Positions 17,480 to 26,318 of a stretch of 40,775 nt of DNA are shown here, piece by piece; the stretch's first letter is position 1, and the number at the start of each line of letters is the position of its first letter. The notes below the pieces were generated by a model. It made no database searches and was not told the DNA's origin. It was given only the letters and a program-made list of their open reading frames with translations. The translations under genes were made by a program, and so were the position numbers. Where the stretch lies: assembly GCA_966250375.1 (NCBI GenBank), contig CBINHE010000032.1:1-40775 (forward strand). Direction: 5' to 3'. This DNA is from CAMLDH01 sp966250375 (lineage in GTDB: Bacteria > Pseudomonadota > Gammaproteobacteria > Burkholderiales > Burkholderiaceae_D).

Positions 17480-17839
17480 TCAACGCATCGTTCGGCATTG
17501 ACGCAATTCACACCGGGCCATGAATGTTGTTCCATCGCCGCAAGCCATCCGGTAAACCTCGACCGGTCCCTGATCCGTGATCAGTGCGGCACCTTTCACG
17601 CTTTTACAGCCATATCGTTGGGCGATCCTTTCCACCGTGGCCGAAGACACGCCGGGACGGAATGCAATGGTTTGTATTTGCGCCGCATCGCTATCGCTAA
17701 TGATGGCGGCTTGCGCTGGTGCAGCGTTTTCCGCGGCGCTCGACACCCCTCCTTTGACGTCCGCATGCTGGGAACCGCTTGCCGCGCAGCCGGTCAACAG
17801 AATCGCCAGCAGCAACGCGGCAAGCTTGATCTCTCTCAT
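17480..17839 (-). CDS. Small lipoprotein, hypothetical
   Basis: A 119-residue predicted lipoprotein. The signal MREIKLAALLLAILLTGCAA has lipobox LTGC, so Cys18 would be lipidated, and Ala at +2 favours sorting to the outer membrane. ATG 17839 is chosen because it begins the signal and AGGGAAAA lies upstream. The mature part has an Ala/Ser-rich linker then a small domain with four Cys (about residues 79-115: RYGCKSVKGAALI, YRMACGDGTTFMARCELRQC) that could form two disulfides. I do not recognise a family. It is monocistronic. Confidence 0.75.
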   Translation of the reverse strand: MREIKLAALLLAILLTGCAASGSQHADVKGGVSSAAENAAPAQAAIISDSDAAQIQTIAFRPGVSSATVERIAQRYGCKSVKGAALITDQGPVEVYRMACGDGTTFMARCELRQCRTMR

Positions 17840-18200
17840 TTGTTTTCCCTTTTTATGGTTCGAAAATCGCTGCGTCGCAGCTGTGGAGACGTACAGCATT
17901 TCCTATATCAGAAATACGGTGCCAAAATTTTGTGCCAGCATAAATGAAAAGAATTCGTCTGTGCGGCATTTTCAAATCCACCCTTCTCTTGTTTTGAGAA
18001 CTGAGGATAGCACTCCCGCCTATTAGATACGGTTCATCGCTGGCTGCAGCATGGCGGTGATGAAGCATTGCAGAACACATCGTGATGCACTGGAGGTTCC
18101 CAGGCAACATATCACCACTCACAATCCATCTTGTCGCAATCGAGCGATGCGGGTAGCATGAGACCACAATCACGTTCGACATTCGCTGTTTGGAGGAGTC
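17840..18200. other. Intergenic stretch
   Basis: About 360 bases between the divergent lipoprotein gene and the 18201 gene. No gene, strong hairpin or repeat was seen; it must hold both promoters. GGAGGAG just before 18201 is a strong ribosome site. Confidence 0.55.
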
Positions 18201-18515
18201 ATGGCGCTTTTCGTTATCGACGCGGTTCAATTCAATGCTGAGAACAATCGGGTTGAAAAGGTGCACTGGGGTAAGGTCAGAGGCGGAGAGGTAAGCCCGC
18301 CCGCATGGACTGCCACACCCTCCGTTGCCGATGTAGCGATGGTCGCGGAGGTCATCCACGGCGGAGACGAGGTGATGACCTTGTTCGCCAGCGCCAGCGG
18401 CGCAGTGTTTGGTCCCAAGGTCCATGTGGTTACCTATGACGACGGTACGCAAGGACTTGAGGTGGACCAGAACGACACGCCGGAAAGAAGCTTGCGCGAT
18501 CTGCCTGCAATTTAG
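18201..18515 (+). CDS. Hypothetical 104-residue protein
   Basis: An intact small gene with a strong GGAGGAG four bases before its ATG. The product looks beta-rich and cytosolic: MALFVIDAVQFNAENNRVEK, VHWGKVRGGE, DVAMVAEVIHGGDEVMTLF, VHVVTYDDGTQGLEVD. No signal, membrane helix or family is recognised. A 40-bp palindrome starts at its stop codon and may terminate it. Monocistronic. Confidence 0.65.
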   Translation: MALFVIDAVQFNAENNRVEKVHWGKVRGGEVSPPAWTATPSVADVAMVAEVIHGGDEVMTLFASASGAVFGPKVHVVTYDDGTQGLEVDQNDTPERSLRDLPAI

Positions 18516-18553
18516 TAGTCCGCCCCCCTTAAATTTAAGGGGAGCGAACTACT
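18514..18553. terminator. 40-bp palindrome at the end of the 18201 gene
   Basis: AGTAGTCCGCCCCCCTTAA and TAAGGGGAGCGAACTACT form a nearly perfect 18-bp stem with a 3-base loop, beginning inside the stop region of the preceding gene. No U-tract follows, so it could be a bidirectional terminator or a small repeat element rather than a classical intrinsic terminator. Confidence 0.5.
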
Positions 18554-18620
18554 AGCAGGCCACTTGGCAACGGAATCATCATTCCTGTTGCCAAATGCAG
18601 CCATTATTTTCGGGAATCGC

Positions 18621-19364
18621 TCATTCCAGATATTGCGCGTTCCAGCGCGCGTACAGCGCATGCGCTGCGGCTTTCATCGCATATTTATCGGCATAGTCCT
18701 TCGGGTCCATCGGGTCATACACATAAAAATTGGCGCGGTTGTTTACGGTGGTCATCATGTGCCATATTTTTTGCGGCAGCGTGTATGGCGGCTGCCACTC
18801 AAAATCGTCTTGCGCTTCGTAATGCAAAAAAATCGGCAGGATCGGGATGCCAGTGCGCATCGACACTTCAAACGCGCCGGACTTGAACTCGCTGAACAGG
18901 CGCCGGCCCTTGCACCCGCCTTCCGGATAAAGCGCAATGTTGTGGCCCGCGTTGACCGCGTCCACCATCGTCTGGATCGCTTGCTGGCGCGACGCCGGGT
19001 CGTCGCGATCGACATACAAGGTACCGGCGGCCTTGCTGATGCGGCCCACGACAAACCAGTCTTGCACCTGCACCTTGGCCAGCGACACCACGTCAAACAG
19101 TGCGGGAATGCCGATATCTTCAAACGCGGTCGGATGATTGGCGATCAGGATGAAGCGCGCGGGGAGGCGCTGCCGGTTTTTCTGATGCAATCGCAAATCG
19201 ACGCCGAGCGCCCGCACAAACGCCCGACTCCACGCCGGGAACAAGCGCGCCACCGGGTGCATGCCGGGCCAAGGCAGCCAGGACAGCAGGTACATCAGCG
19301 CAGTAAATGCAATGAAGTCCCCCCAGACGATCACATTTCGCATCAAACGTAGCAGCGGCAACAT
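18621..19364 (-). CDS. Lysophospholipid acyltransferase family protein (PlsC-like)
   Basis: A 247-residue membrane-associated acyltransferase. An N-terminal hydrophobic segment (VIVWGDFIAFTALMYLLSWL) precedes the catalytic block ILIANHPTAFEDIGIPALFD and the acceptor-site motif ALYPEGGCKGRRLFSEFKSG, then GIPILPIFLHYE. PlsC enzymes use HX4D; here the spacing gives H-X4-E followed by D, so Glu or a shifted Asp would have to serve. The likely reaction is transfer of an acyl group to lysophosphatidate or a related lipid in membrane lipid synthesis; the exact substrate is open. Start at 19364 has only a weak ribosome site. No operon partner. Confidence 0.78.
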   Translation of the reverse strand: MLPLLRLMRNVIVWGDFIAFTALMYLLSWLPWPGMHPVARLFPAWSRAFVRALGVDLRLHQKNRQRLPARFILIANHPTAFEDIGIPALFDVVSLAKVQVQDWFVVGRISKAAGTLYVDRDDPASRQQAIQTMVDAVNAGHNIALYPEGGCKGRRLFSEFKSGAFEVSMRTGIPILPIFLHYEAQDDFEWQPPYTLPQKIWHMMTTVNNRANFYVYDPMDPKDYADKYAMKAAAHALYARWNAQYLE

Positions 19365-19505
19365 TCCGGTTTATCCCTGTGTTGTACAAATTTGGCGCGG
19401 AATCATTAGTGTCCCAGCACATTTTTTGCTGCAAGTGCGCTTCCAGCCATGCGCGGCTGACGCCGGCTCGCAATCGAATGTATCTGGACAGCGTTGGCTA
19501 CCGGT

Positions 19506-20642
19506 TCAGCGCCTGAACATCTCTTCGAATTTCAGGTGATCGGTAGTCGCCTTGCGCGCGTCGTCGTGACTCACCTTCTTCGCCTGTATCAGAGCCTGCA
19601 AGACATCGTTCATCGCATGGCATCCCGATGTGGCGTCGCGTCCCAACTTTTCCAGCAAGGGGCGTATGCCCGCCAGATTGCGGCTCTCGATCAGGCGGCT
19701 GACCTCGGGATTGACGGTCAGGCATTCGGATGCCAGGTGATACGAATCTCCCTCTGCAGACGGCAGCAAGGCTTGGCAAATCACGCCGCGCAGGGAATTC
19801 GACAAGGCTTCGGCCTGCGCATCGGTGCTGCCCAGCAAGCGCAGCAGCTTTTGCAGGCCCAGCTCGGTCGATCGCGCGTGCAACGTGGCAAACACCAATG
19901 GTCCGGATTCCGACAGCGCCAACGTCTCTTGCGCGGTTTGTGCATCGCGGATCTCGCCGATCAAAATGATATCGGGCCGCTCGCGCAATGCATCGAGTGC
20001 TCCCAGATAAAAACTATCGACGTCGCCATCGGCGCCCACCTCGCGCTGCGTAATGATGCATTTGCGCTGCGGGATCAGCGTTTCCACCGGGTCTTCGATC
20101 GTGATGATGTGTCCCGATCGCGTCTTGTTGATCTGATCGAGCAAGGAAGCAATCGTGGTCGACTTCCCCTGGCAGGTATCGCCGATAATCAACACCAGGC
20201 CGCTATTCAACTTGGCGAAGTCCTGTGCGCACTTGCGCAAGCCGATCCGATCCAGCGCCATCGGCTCGGTCGGGAAGCGGCGAATCACGCATCCGAGACG
20301 CTTGTTCCCCTGGAACGAGAAACAATTCGCCCTGATGCGCGCACTGTGGAGATCCTTGGAGCGGTCGAAAGCGCGATCTCTTATGCGCTCCTCCCAGTTC
20401 GGCTCGATCACCTCAAAAAACTCTTCCAGCTCTTCGCGCGTAATCGGCGTGTCTGAAACCGCGACCAGACGTTTTGGCTGGCGCAGCATGATCGGGCTGT
20501 TTTGATGAATGATGATGTCGCTGAATACCGTATCGGAATTGAGCAAATGGACGATTTGCTCAATCAAGGTGCCGAGGACGGGAAGACCGACTGTTTCGCT
20601 GAATGTCAGTGTTTCAATCAGAGAGTATTGTTGATTTTCCAT
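19506..20642 (-). CDS. Divergent PilT-like secretion/pilus ATPase
   Basis: A 378-residue member of the PilT/PilU superfamily of secretion ATPases. Visible motifs: Walker A IIGDTCQGKSTTIA, Asp box IITIEDPVETLIPQ, Walker B-type RPDIILIGEIRDAQTAQETL, His box SESGPLVFATLHARSTELGL. The Walker A keeps GxxxxGKS but replaces the usual PTGSGKS core, and the N-terminal domain is not the standard PilT one. It is unlike the PilU at 11095 and no pilus genes surround it, so it could serve a separate type IV pilus or secretion function. AGGGAC lies upstream of ATG 20642. The enzyme activity is likely; the partner is unknown. Confidence 0.8.
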   Translation of the reverse strand: MENQQYSLIETLTFSETVGLPVLGTLIEQIVHLLNSDTVFSDIIIHQNSPIMLRQPKRLVAVSDTPITREELEEFFEVIEPNWEERIRDRAFDRSKDLHSARIRANCFSFQGNKRLGCVIRRFPTEPMALDRIGLRKCAQDFAKLNSGLVLIIGDTCQGKSTTIASLLDQINKTRSGHIITIEDPVETLIPQRKCIITQREVGADGDVDSFYLGALDALRERPDIILIGEIRDAQTAQETLALSESGPLVFATLHARSTELGLQKLLRLLGSTDAQAEALSNSLRGVICQALLPSAEGDSYHLASECLTVNPEVSRLIESRNLAGIRPLLEKLGRDATSGCHAMNDVLQALIQAKKVSHDDARKATTDHLKFEEMFRR

Positions 20643-20963
20643 CGGTGTCCCTGGTAGTTGAAAAGAGCCCCGAGGTCTTTTCGTTATTGTCCGAAAGCGA
20701 ATCTCATGCTGCCGTCAAAATTGCCGATGTTCAAGTTATTTTTTTTGGATATGATAATTCGAGTTTGCTGTTTCGTCTCTCATAACGTTTATCTTTTTAG
20801 CGTATTTTTGGAACGCAAAAACCACACGGCCGATTAACGCTGAGTGACCGGCGATATCGCGATCATAAATGTCTTTTATGCATCGTAGCGATGCATTCTC
20901 GGAATCAGCCATGTCGAGAGATATACTGCAACGCCAAATTCACTCTGTTAAAGACATCGTCAC
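20643..20963. other. Divergent intergenic region
   Basis: About 320 bases between the PilT-like gene (minus) and the MazG-like gene (plus). It includes an AT-rich block near 20737-20820 (poly-T and GATATGATAATTC) that may hold a promoter. No gene is visible. Confidence 0.5.
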
Positions 20964-21332
20964 ATGGCCGATCTCGATACGATACGAAACCTGCTCATCC
21001 AATTCAGGGATGACCGGAACTGGCAGCAATTCCACACGCTTAAAAATCTCATCATCTCGTTAAATCTTGAGTCGGCTGAATTGCTGGAGCTGACGCAGTG
21101 GAAAACCGATGAGGAGCTTGCCAGCCTGAAGTCGGATGACAAATTTCAGACGCAGCTCAAGGACGAATGCGCGGATGTATTTCTTTATCTTTTACTGATT
21201 GCCGGCGATAGCGGATTTGACCTGATGCAGGCAGCGGAAGAGAAGATCAAAAAGAATGCGGCGCGCTATCCTGTCGCGCTCTCCTATGGGTCGGCGAAAA
21301 AATATACCGAACTTGATCACTCCGAAGAGTAG
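20964..21332 (+). CDS. MazG-like nucleotide pyrophosphohydrolase
   Basis: A 122-residue all-alpha NTP pyrophosphohydrolase. The metal-binding signature of the MazG/dUTPase superfamily is visible: LNLESAELLELTQW supplies the E-x-x-E pair and LKDECADVFLYLL the E-x-x-D pair. Length and the N-terminal LIQFRDDRNWQQFHTLKNL fit the RS21-C6/dCTPase-like subgroup, which hydrolyses (deoxy)nucleoside triphosphates to monophosphate and pyrophosphate and may act in pool cleaning. It is monocistronic with no obvious ribosome site before ATG 20964. DUF2863 is convergent, 70 bases downstream. Confidence 0.83.
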   Translation: MADLDTIRNLLIQFRDDRNWQQFHTLKNLIISLNLESAELLELTQWKTDEELASLKSDDKFQTQLKDECADVFLYLLLIAGDSGFDLMQAAEEKIKKNAARYPVALSYGSAKKYTELDHSEE

Positions 21333-21402
21333 GGCGCATCGTGATGCGCCCCCTGCTCAATCCGCCAATGGGCTTGGCGGCAATTGATGCGGCTTGATCT
21401 TT

Positions 21403-22611
21403 TCACACCTCATACGGCCGCACATCCACCGGTTTCCCATTCGCGTCAAATTTCATTGCCAGCGACAACGACTTGACCCCGATCGTCATCAACGCGTCGT
21501 AAGCGTCATCGACTTCCACTTGCAAGTCGCGCGTGACCGCCAACGGCTTGTCCGAAGAGGCGACCATGACCCCATCCGCTTGCGCGTACAGATTCACGCG
21601 CAGAACCATTTCGTCCCCCACATCGGCAGGCCCGATAATGGCGGTCGTATCTCCCGGCTTGATGCCGTGCTCGTGCAGGTCGTGATTTAAATCCGACATC
21701 ATTTGCAGCATGAAGTATTCGGCAATGCCGCGCTCTTTTCCGCCATGGAAAAAATCCTGGTACAAAAAATTCACCTCGATGTCGCGGCTCTCAGCGCTCA
21801 GGCAACGCTTCACCAGCGGCGTAACCCGTTCTGTCCAGCGCTGAAACCGCTCGCTGCGCGTGTCGAAATAAGCGTCGGCGGCAGCTTCATCTTCCGGCAC
21901 TTGATAAAACGCATCGTCTGTCGTCTTCAGCGCGAACCCTAACAAAAAACGCAGTTCGATCGCCTGATCCTGCGGCTCGAAAAGATTGTCGGGCCAGCCG
22001 GTAAAGCTGCGATCGATGGCCGGCGTCGCCACCACTTTCTTGTCTGTCATGGACGCGCATGCATCGCGCACCATTTCATTGAGATGGCTGAATGTAATGC
22101 CGTCGATTTCATCGAGATGGTATGCGTAGTTGACCAAGACAACGATTGCGTCTCGACTTTCCAGTTGTTCCGTTTTAAAACTTTTCGTGATCGCATCGAA
22201 CGCTTCCTGATCCTGAAAGCATTGCTCGCGCTTGAGCCCGCCGATGGTATGCACGAACAGCGGGATCACAAACGCATTGACCTCGAACGTGTTGCCTTCG
22301 TCGCGCCGGATAAAGACGATTTCCGAGGCTTCTTCGATGTGGCCTTTTAAAAATCGATAGGCGCTGCTGTCAGCGTATTTTGTGCGTTCAAGCGCCTCGT
22401 ACAAAATGTCGTCCTTTTTCTGATAAAGGCATTTCTTGATGCTCTTGTGAAAATCGCTTTCCTTTTGTTGCAACGAATCCGACATCGATTCATTGTCTTC
22501 CTGCTCCACCAGGTCGATTGCCAGCTCGCACAGCTTTTGCGTCAATGCGTCTTCCTTGTCCTCGGAAGATTCGCTGGATTTTTTGGGAATGGGTCGTTTG
22601 TTTTTTGGCAT
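21403..22611 (-). CDS. DUF2863-like protein
   Basis: A 402-residue cytosolic protein. A charged Lys/Ser/Glu-rich N terminus (MPKNKRPIPKKSSESSEDKE) is followed by mixed alpha/beta sequence with FVIPLFVHTIGGLKREQCFQ, FNLFEPQD-like segments and a C-terminal VDDAYDALMTIGVKSLSLAM. Length and these features fit DUF2863, a family I know from betaproteobacteria; no function is established. A 65-bp conserved intergenic element lies 17 bases upstream of the start and recurs at 38353. No ribosome site is obvious. The gene is separate from the hsd operon, whose last gene ends 230 bases upstream. Confidence 0.7.
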   Translation of the reverse strand: MPKNKRPIPKKSSESSEDKEDALTQKLCELAIDLVEQEDNESMSDSLQQKESDFHKSIKKCLYQKKDDILYEALERTKYADSSAYRFLKGHIEEASEIVFIRRDEGNTFEVNAFVIPLFVHTIGGLKREQCFQDQEAFDAITKSFKTEQLESRDAIVVLVNYAYHLDEIDGITFSHLNEMVRDACASMTDKKVVATPAIDRSFTGWPDNLFEPQDQAIELRFLLGFALKTTDDAFYQVPEDEAAADAYFDTRSERFQRWTERVTPLVKRCLSAESRDIEVNFLYQDFFHGGKERGIAEYFMLQMMSDLNHDLHEHGIKPGDTTAIIGPADVGDEMVLRVNLYAQADGVMVASSDKPLAVTRDLQVEVDDAYDALMTIGVKSLSLAMKFDANGKPVDVRPYEV

Positions 22612-22627
22612 GGTTGTGTTTAATTAT

Positions 22628-22692
22628 CTAAAGCATGTAGACAGAAGTGTTTTGACGTATTGCCAAACCGCGCTTCATGTCCAAAAATTTTG
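22628..22692 (-). promoter_or_regulatory. Conserved intergenic element X, copy 1
   Basis: A 65-base block upstream of the DUF2863 gene. Read on the minus strand it shares the pattern GAAGCGC-GTTTGGCAATA-GTCAAAA and TGTCTACATGCTT-AG with copy 2 at 38353-38416, with few mismatches. It carries an interrupted dyad (TTTTTGGAC / GTCAAAA). TTGGCA and TGTCTA are 17 bases apart, so a sigma70 promoter is possible. Its role is unproven. Confidence 0.6.
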
Positions 22693-22707
22693 ACCACTGG
22701 ATCAGGA

Positions 22708-22830
22708 TTATCGATTCAAAAATAACGCCGCCATATTATCAAGCTCAAGCTTGCGTTGCTTCCAATCCGGCAGGCATTTGCCAAGGAACCGATAGTATTT
22801 TGGGCTGTGATTAGGTTCTTCAAGAATCAA
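22708..22830 (-). CDS. Possible 40-residue ORF or remnant after hsdR
   Basis: A short frame beginning with TTG 16 bases after the hsdR stop, with GAAGAG upstream, and ending TAA at 22708. It reads LILEEPNHSPKYYRFL then GKCLPDWKQRKLELDNMAAL and FLNR. Codon-like composition and the aromatic/charged pattern suggest real or former coding sequence, perhaps the tail of a protein that once followed hsdR. I recognise no family. Confidence 0.3.
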   Translation of the reverse strand: MILEEPNHSPKYYRFLGKCLPDWKQRKLELDNMAALFLNR

Positions 22831-22845
22831 TGAATCTCTTCACCA

Positions 22846-25800
22846 TCAAAGCGTCCCACGGCTTCGTCCGACACGAGTGATTTGAATGACTTGCGCAATG
22901 ACTTCCTTGGCCTTTTCCAGGCCCATGACGGCGAACAGGCGCGGCAGCAGCACGTTACGGATGGTCGCCTCAATGTTCTGCGGATTAAGCGAGTTCTCGG
23001 CCACGGCATTCTGGACAATCTTGTCGATATCCAATGCTTGCTCCACATAGGCTTGCATTCCAGTCGCATCAACTGTCTTGAAATAGTCTTCGCCTAAAGT
23101 TATCCGAAATGTACCGAAGTAAGCGCGGGCGCGATGGTTGTTGCCGAACGTGTCCGGCACACCTTCCACCTCAAGATTTTTCACCTGCGCTTCAAATTTC
23201 TTGAACAGCGCATATTGCTTCAGCGGATGCTCGAACAATGCCGCCGCTTCGGCAATGGTCAGTTTCAGCAAATCGGCAAACACCTTCTGTGCGTAGGGAT
23301 CGCCGGCCAGCTCCTGCTCAATGGTATTTTTCAGCCGGGTGCGGATGGTGTCCGTCTCGTTGCGCGTTTTTTGTTCGCTCCACGTATTCGGATCCTCTGC
23401 CTGACCCAGCTTGTTGACCAAGTACACGCCTTCGAGGTCGCGCACCTCAAGACCGACGACCTGTTGATCGACCAGCCGATGAATCTGTTCTTCATACACG
23501 CTGTAATTCACCGTCTCCAGCGCATCCCGCCGGGCCATATTGCGCAGTTCGGTAAAAAAGCGCAAGTGCTTCTTGTAGGTCAGAACATCCTGCTCGGAGA
23601 AGCTGTTCTCCGTGAAGAAAGTGCGCGAGGACAAGGCGATCTGCAAGCAAAGGCCGAATTGGGTCAAGGCCTCATAAAAATCCTCGCGCAATTTTTGCCG
23701 CGCATCATAGCTTTCCCCTTGTGCATCCTCGACATACTGTGGCATCAACACCTGGCGGAATTGTTCCAGGTCTTCGCGGCTATTCACACTGTTGAAGTAT
23801 GACCACAGTGCATCGTGCAATCCGGGCAAGCGTTTGTATTCCGTATTGAACTGCCGATACAGGCCTTCAATATCCGTCAGTTCGTAGCCGCCCTGGGTCT
23901 CGCTCTCCAATACTTGATAGGCGCGTATCGCCGTATCCAGCTCTTTCAAAACGCCACGATAGTCCACCAGCACGCCGTAGCGTTTGGCCTCGTGCAATCG
24001 GTTCACCCGTGCAATTGCCTGGATCAGGTTGTGCTGCTTCAGCGGTTTGTCGATGTACAACACGGTATTGGCAGGCTCGTCGAAACCTGTCAGCAAACGA
24101 TCCACCACGATTAACAGATCGGGGTCGCCTTCCGTTGAAAAATTTTCAAGCACTCTGCGTTCATATGCATCCTGATCGTAGCCGACATGGTCTTTCCACC
24201 ACTGCTGTACTTCCGGCAAGCTGCTTTCATCGACCTCGGTATTGCCCTCGCGGGTATCCGGCGCAGAGATGACCACTGCGCTGCTGACCATGCCGGTCTC
24301 ATCAAGATATTTCTTGTAACGGATCGCGTCCTGCTTGCTGGCGGTGGCAACTTGTCCCTTTAATCCCGGATACAGCTTCTTGATGTTCTCGCTGAAATGC
24401 ACCGCAATGTCCCACGCGATCAACTCGATCCGGTTGGCGGCACTATAGATCGCACCTTTGCTGGCGAACTTGCGTTTCAGGTCGGCCTTCTGACTATCGG
24501 AGAGGCTCACTGTAATTTGATCGAACCAGCGATTGACCGCCGCGTCGTTGATGGTCAGTTCCGGTACGCGCTCTTCATACAGCAGTGGCGCTACCGTCTC
24601 ATCTTCCACCGCCCGCTGCATCGTGTACGCATGCACGATCGGACCGAACTTGCTGGCGCTCTTCTCATCCTTGAGCAGCGGCGTACCGGTGAAGGCAACG
24701 TAAGCGGCGCGCGGCAAAGTACGTCGCATGCGCTCGTGGGTTTCGCCGCCATGACTGCGGTGGCCTTCATCGATCAGCACGATCAGATTGTGGGAAGGGT
24801 TGAAGCACTCCGGCAACCTGGATGCCGTATTGAACTTATGGACCAGCGTGAAAATAATCCGCTCGGTACCCGACCCGATACGCTTGGCCAGATCGCGTCC
24901 CGAACTGACCTTGAATTTTTCACCTTCTTTTTTGGTTGCGATTGCAGAACCGAAGGCGCCGCTGCTGATGAAGTTTTTCGATAGCTGCTCTTCCAGATCC
25001 AACCTGTCGGTTACCACCAATACGCGGCATTCCTTCAGGCCGTCGTGCAAAATCAGCGCCTTGGTCAGGAACACCATCGTGAACGACTTGCCCGATCCGG
25101 TCGTATGCCAGACCACGCCGCCTTCGCGTCCACCATCGGGGCGGCGCCGGCTGATCCGCTCGATCAATGCGCGGATGCCGAAGAACTGCTGGTAACGCGC
25201 CACAACCTTGCCCACCTTGTGGTCGAACAACACGAAAAAGCGCAAGAACTCCAGCAACCTCGCCGGAGTAAGCAGGCTCACCAACAAACGGTCCTGATCG
25301 CTCGGCAACATCTTCCCAGACCACAGGCGTCTGAAATACGTGCGCAATTGCGGCGGCTTCGCTGCAAAGAGCGCTGCCTGCACCTCGACCGGCAGCGGCG
25401 TGTTTTTTATTCTGGAAAAATGCGCATCATCGAACACCTCTTCACGCCAGCGCGCCCAGAACTTGGCCGCCGTATGCGTCGTGCCGTAGCGACCATCGGT
25501 GTGGTTGATCGAGAACAGCAACTGCGCATACGCGAACAGCAGCGGCACTTCATCCACGCGCTGATTGCGCAATTGCTGACTGATGCCTTCGGCGATCATC
25601 GATGCATTGCCGTTGCCGGAATCGGGCCGCTTGGCCTCGATCACGGCCACCGGGATGCCGTTCAAAAATCCCACCACATCCGGTCGCCGCGTGTGCGTAC
25701 CCTGTGCCGACAACACTTCGAATTCATCGCTCACTTCGAAGCGGTTCGCTTTTGGATTTTGCCAATCGACGATCGCAATGGTCGGCTGATGTTTTTTGCC

Positions 25801-26139
25801 ATCCGCCATGAACTCGGTGACCGTGATGCCCAAGGTCAGCTTTTCGTACAACCGTTGGTTGGCTGCCGGCAGCCCCTCTTGTAATGAAGCTGTAGACAGC
25901 TCGCGCACGATTTGGTCGATGGCGTTCGGCGACAGTGGATGCGATTCGCCCTTGTAGATAAAGCGGCGGGTTTGCAGCACCTCCACCAGCGTGGTCTTGA
26001 GGATGACTTCACGGTTGCTGCCGCGCTTGCTCAGGCAGATGGATGGCGTCAAGTAAGTCCAGCCCAATGCGCATAGCAAATGCAGCGCAGGGATGTGGGC
26101 GCTGAATTGCTCGTTGGTTTGTGGAACCTGGCTTGACAT
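22846..26139 (-). CDS. hsdR: Type I restriction endonuclease subunit R
   Basis: The 1097-residue motor and nuclease subunit of a type I restriction system. An N-terminal PD-(D/E)XK nuclease is visible (TRRPDVVGFL-GIPVAVIEAKRP, Asp154, Glu168, Lys170). It is followed by two RecA-like helicase domains: motif I WHTTGSGKSFT near residue 345, motif II DEGHRSHGG near 455, motif III AFTGTPLL and a late VDRLLTGFDEPA. The C-terminal helical region should bind the methylase. ATP-driven translocation leads to cutting of unmodified DNA far from the site. ATG 26139 has AAGGA seven bases upstream. It is third in the hsdS-hsdM-hsdR order, 179 bases after hsdM. It appears intact. Confidence 0.95.
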   Translation of the reverse strand: MSSQVPQTNEQFSAHIPALHLLCALGWTYLTPSICLSKRGSNREVILKTTLVEVLQTRRFIYKGESHPLSPNAIDQIVRELSTASLQEGLPAANQRLYEKLTLGITVTEFMADGKKHQPTIAIVDWQNPKANRFEVSDEFEVLSAQGTHTRRPDVVGFLNGIPVAVIEAKRPDSGNGNASMIAEGISQQLRNQRVDEVPLLFAYAQLLFSINHTDGRYGTTHTAAKFWARWREEVFDDAHFSRIKNTPLPVEVQAALFAAKPPQLRTYFRRLWSGKMLPSDQDRLLVSLLTPARLLEFLRFFVLFDHKVGKVVARYQQFFGIRALIERISRRRPDGGREGGVVWHTTGSGKSFTMVFLTKALILHDGLKECRVLVVTDRLDLEEQLSKNFISSGAFGSAIATKKEGEKFKVSSGRDLAKRIGSGTERIIFTLVHKFNTASRLPECFNPSHNLIVLIDEGHRSHGGETHERMRRTLPRAAYVAFTGTPLLKDEKSASKFGPIVHAYTMQRAVEDETVAPLLYEERVPELTINDAAVNRWFDQITVSLSDSQKADLKRKFASKGAIYSAANRIELIAWDIAVHFSENIKKLYPGLKGQVATASKQDAIRYKKYLDETGMVSSAVVISAPDTREGNTEVDESSLPEVQQWWKDHVGYDQDAYERRVLENFSTEGDPDLLIVVDRLLTGFDEPANTVLYIDKPLKQHNLIQAIARVNRLHEAKRYGVLVDYRGVLKELDTAIRAYQVLESETQGGYELTDIEGLYRQFNTEYKRLPGLHDALWSYFNSVNSREDLEQFRQVLMPQYVEDAQGESYDARQKLREDFYEALTQFGLCLQIALSSRTFFTENSFSEQDVLTYKKHLRFFTELRNMARRDALETVNYSVYEEQIHRLVDQQVVGLEVRDLEGVYLVNKLGQAEDPNTWSEQKTRNETDTIRTRLKNTIEQELAGDPYAQKVFADLLKLTIAEAAALFEHPLKQYALFKKFEAQVKNLEVEGVPDTFGNNHRARAYFGTFRITLGEDYFKTVDATGMQAYVEQALDIDKIVQNAVAENSLNPQNIEATIRNVLLPRLFAVMGLEKAKEVIAQVIQITRVGRSRGTL

Positions 26140-26222
26140 GACATTCCTTATTTTATAAATGCGTCAGACTTTTTTCTGCAGCATGCGTATCGACACATCT
26201 TTTACGGAGAGCGGTAAGAACT

Positions 26223-26246
26223 CCCTCTCCCGCTTGCGGGAGAGGG
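26223..26246. repeat. Palindrome CCCTCTCCCGC/GCGGGAGAGGG between hsdM and hsdR
   Basis: An 11-bp perfect inverted repeat with a 2-base centre in the 179-base gap between hsdM and hsdR. No U-run follows. The same CTCCCGC/GCGGGAG theme recurs at 30382-30456, so it may be a dispersed intergenic repeat that could also modulate hsdR expression. Confidence 0.6.
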
Positions 26247-26318
26247 GGCAAAAGCCTTTCTCCGAAGATGTGTACATATCCGTGCTACATAAGAAGGGAG
26301 CAAGGCAGTGACGCCGGC

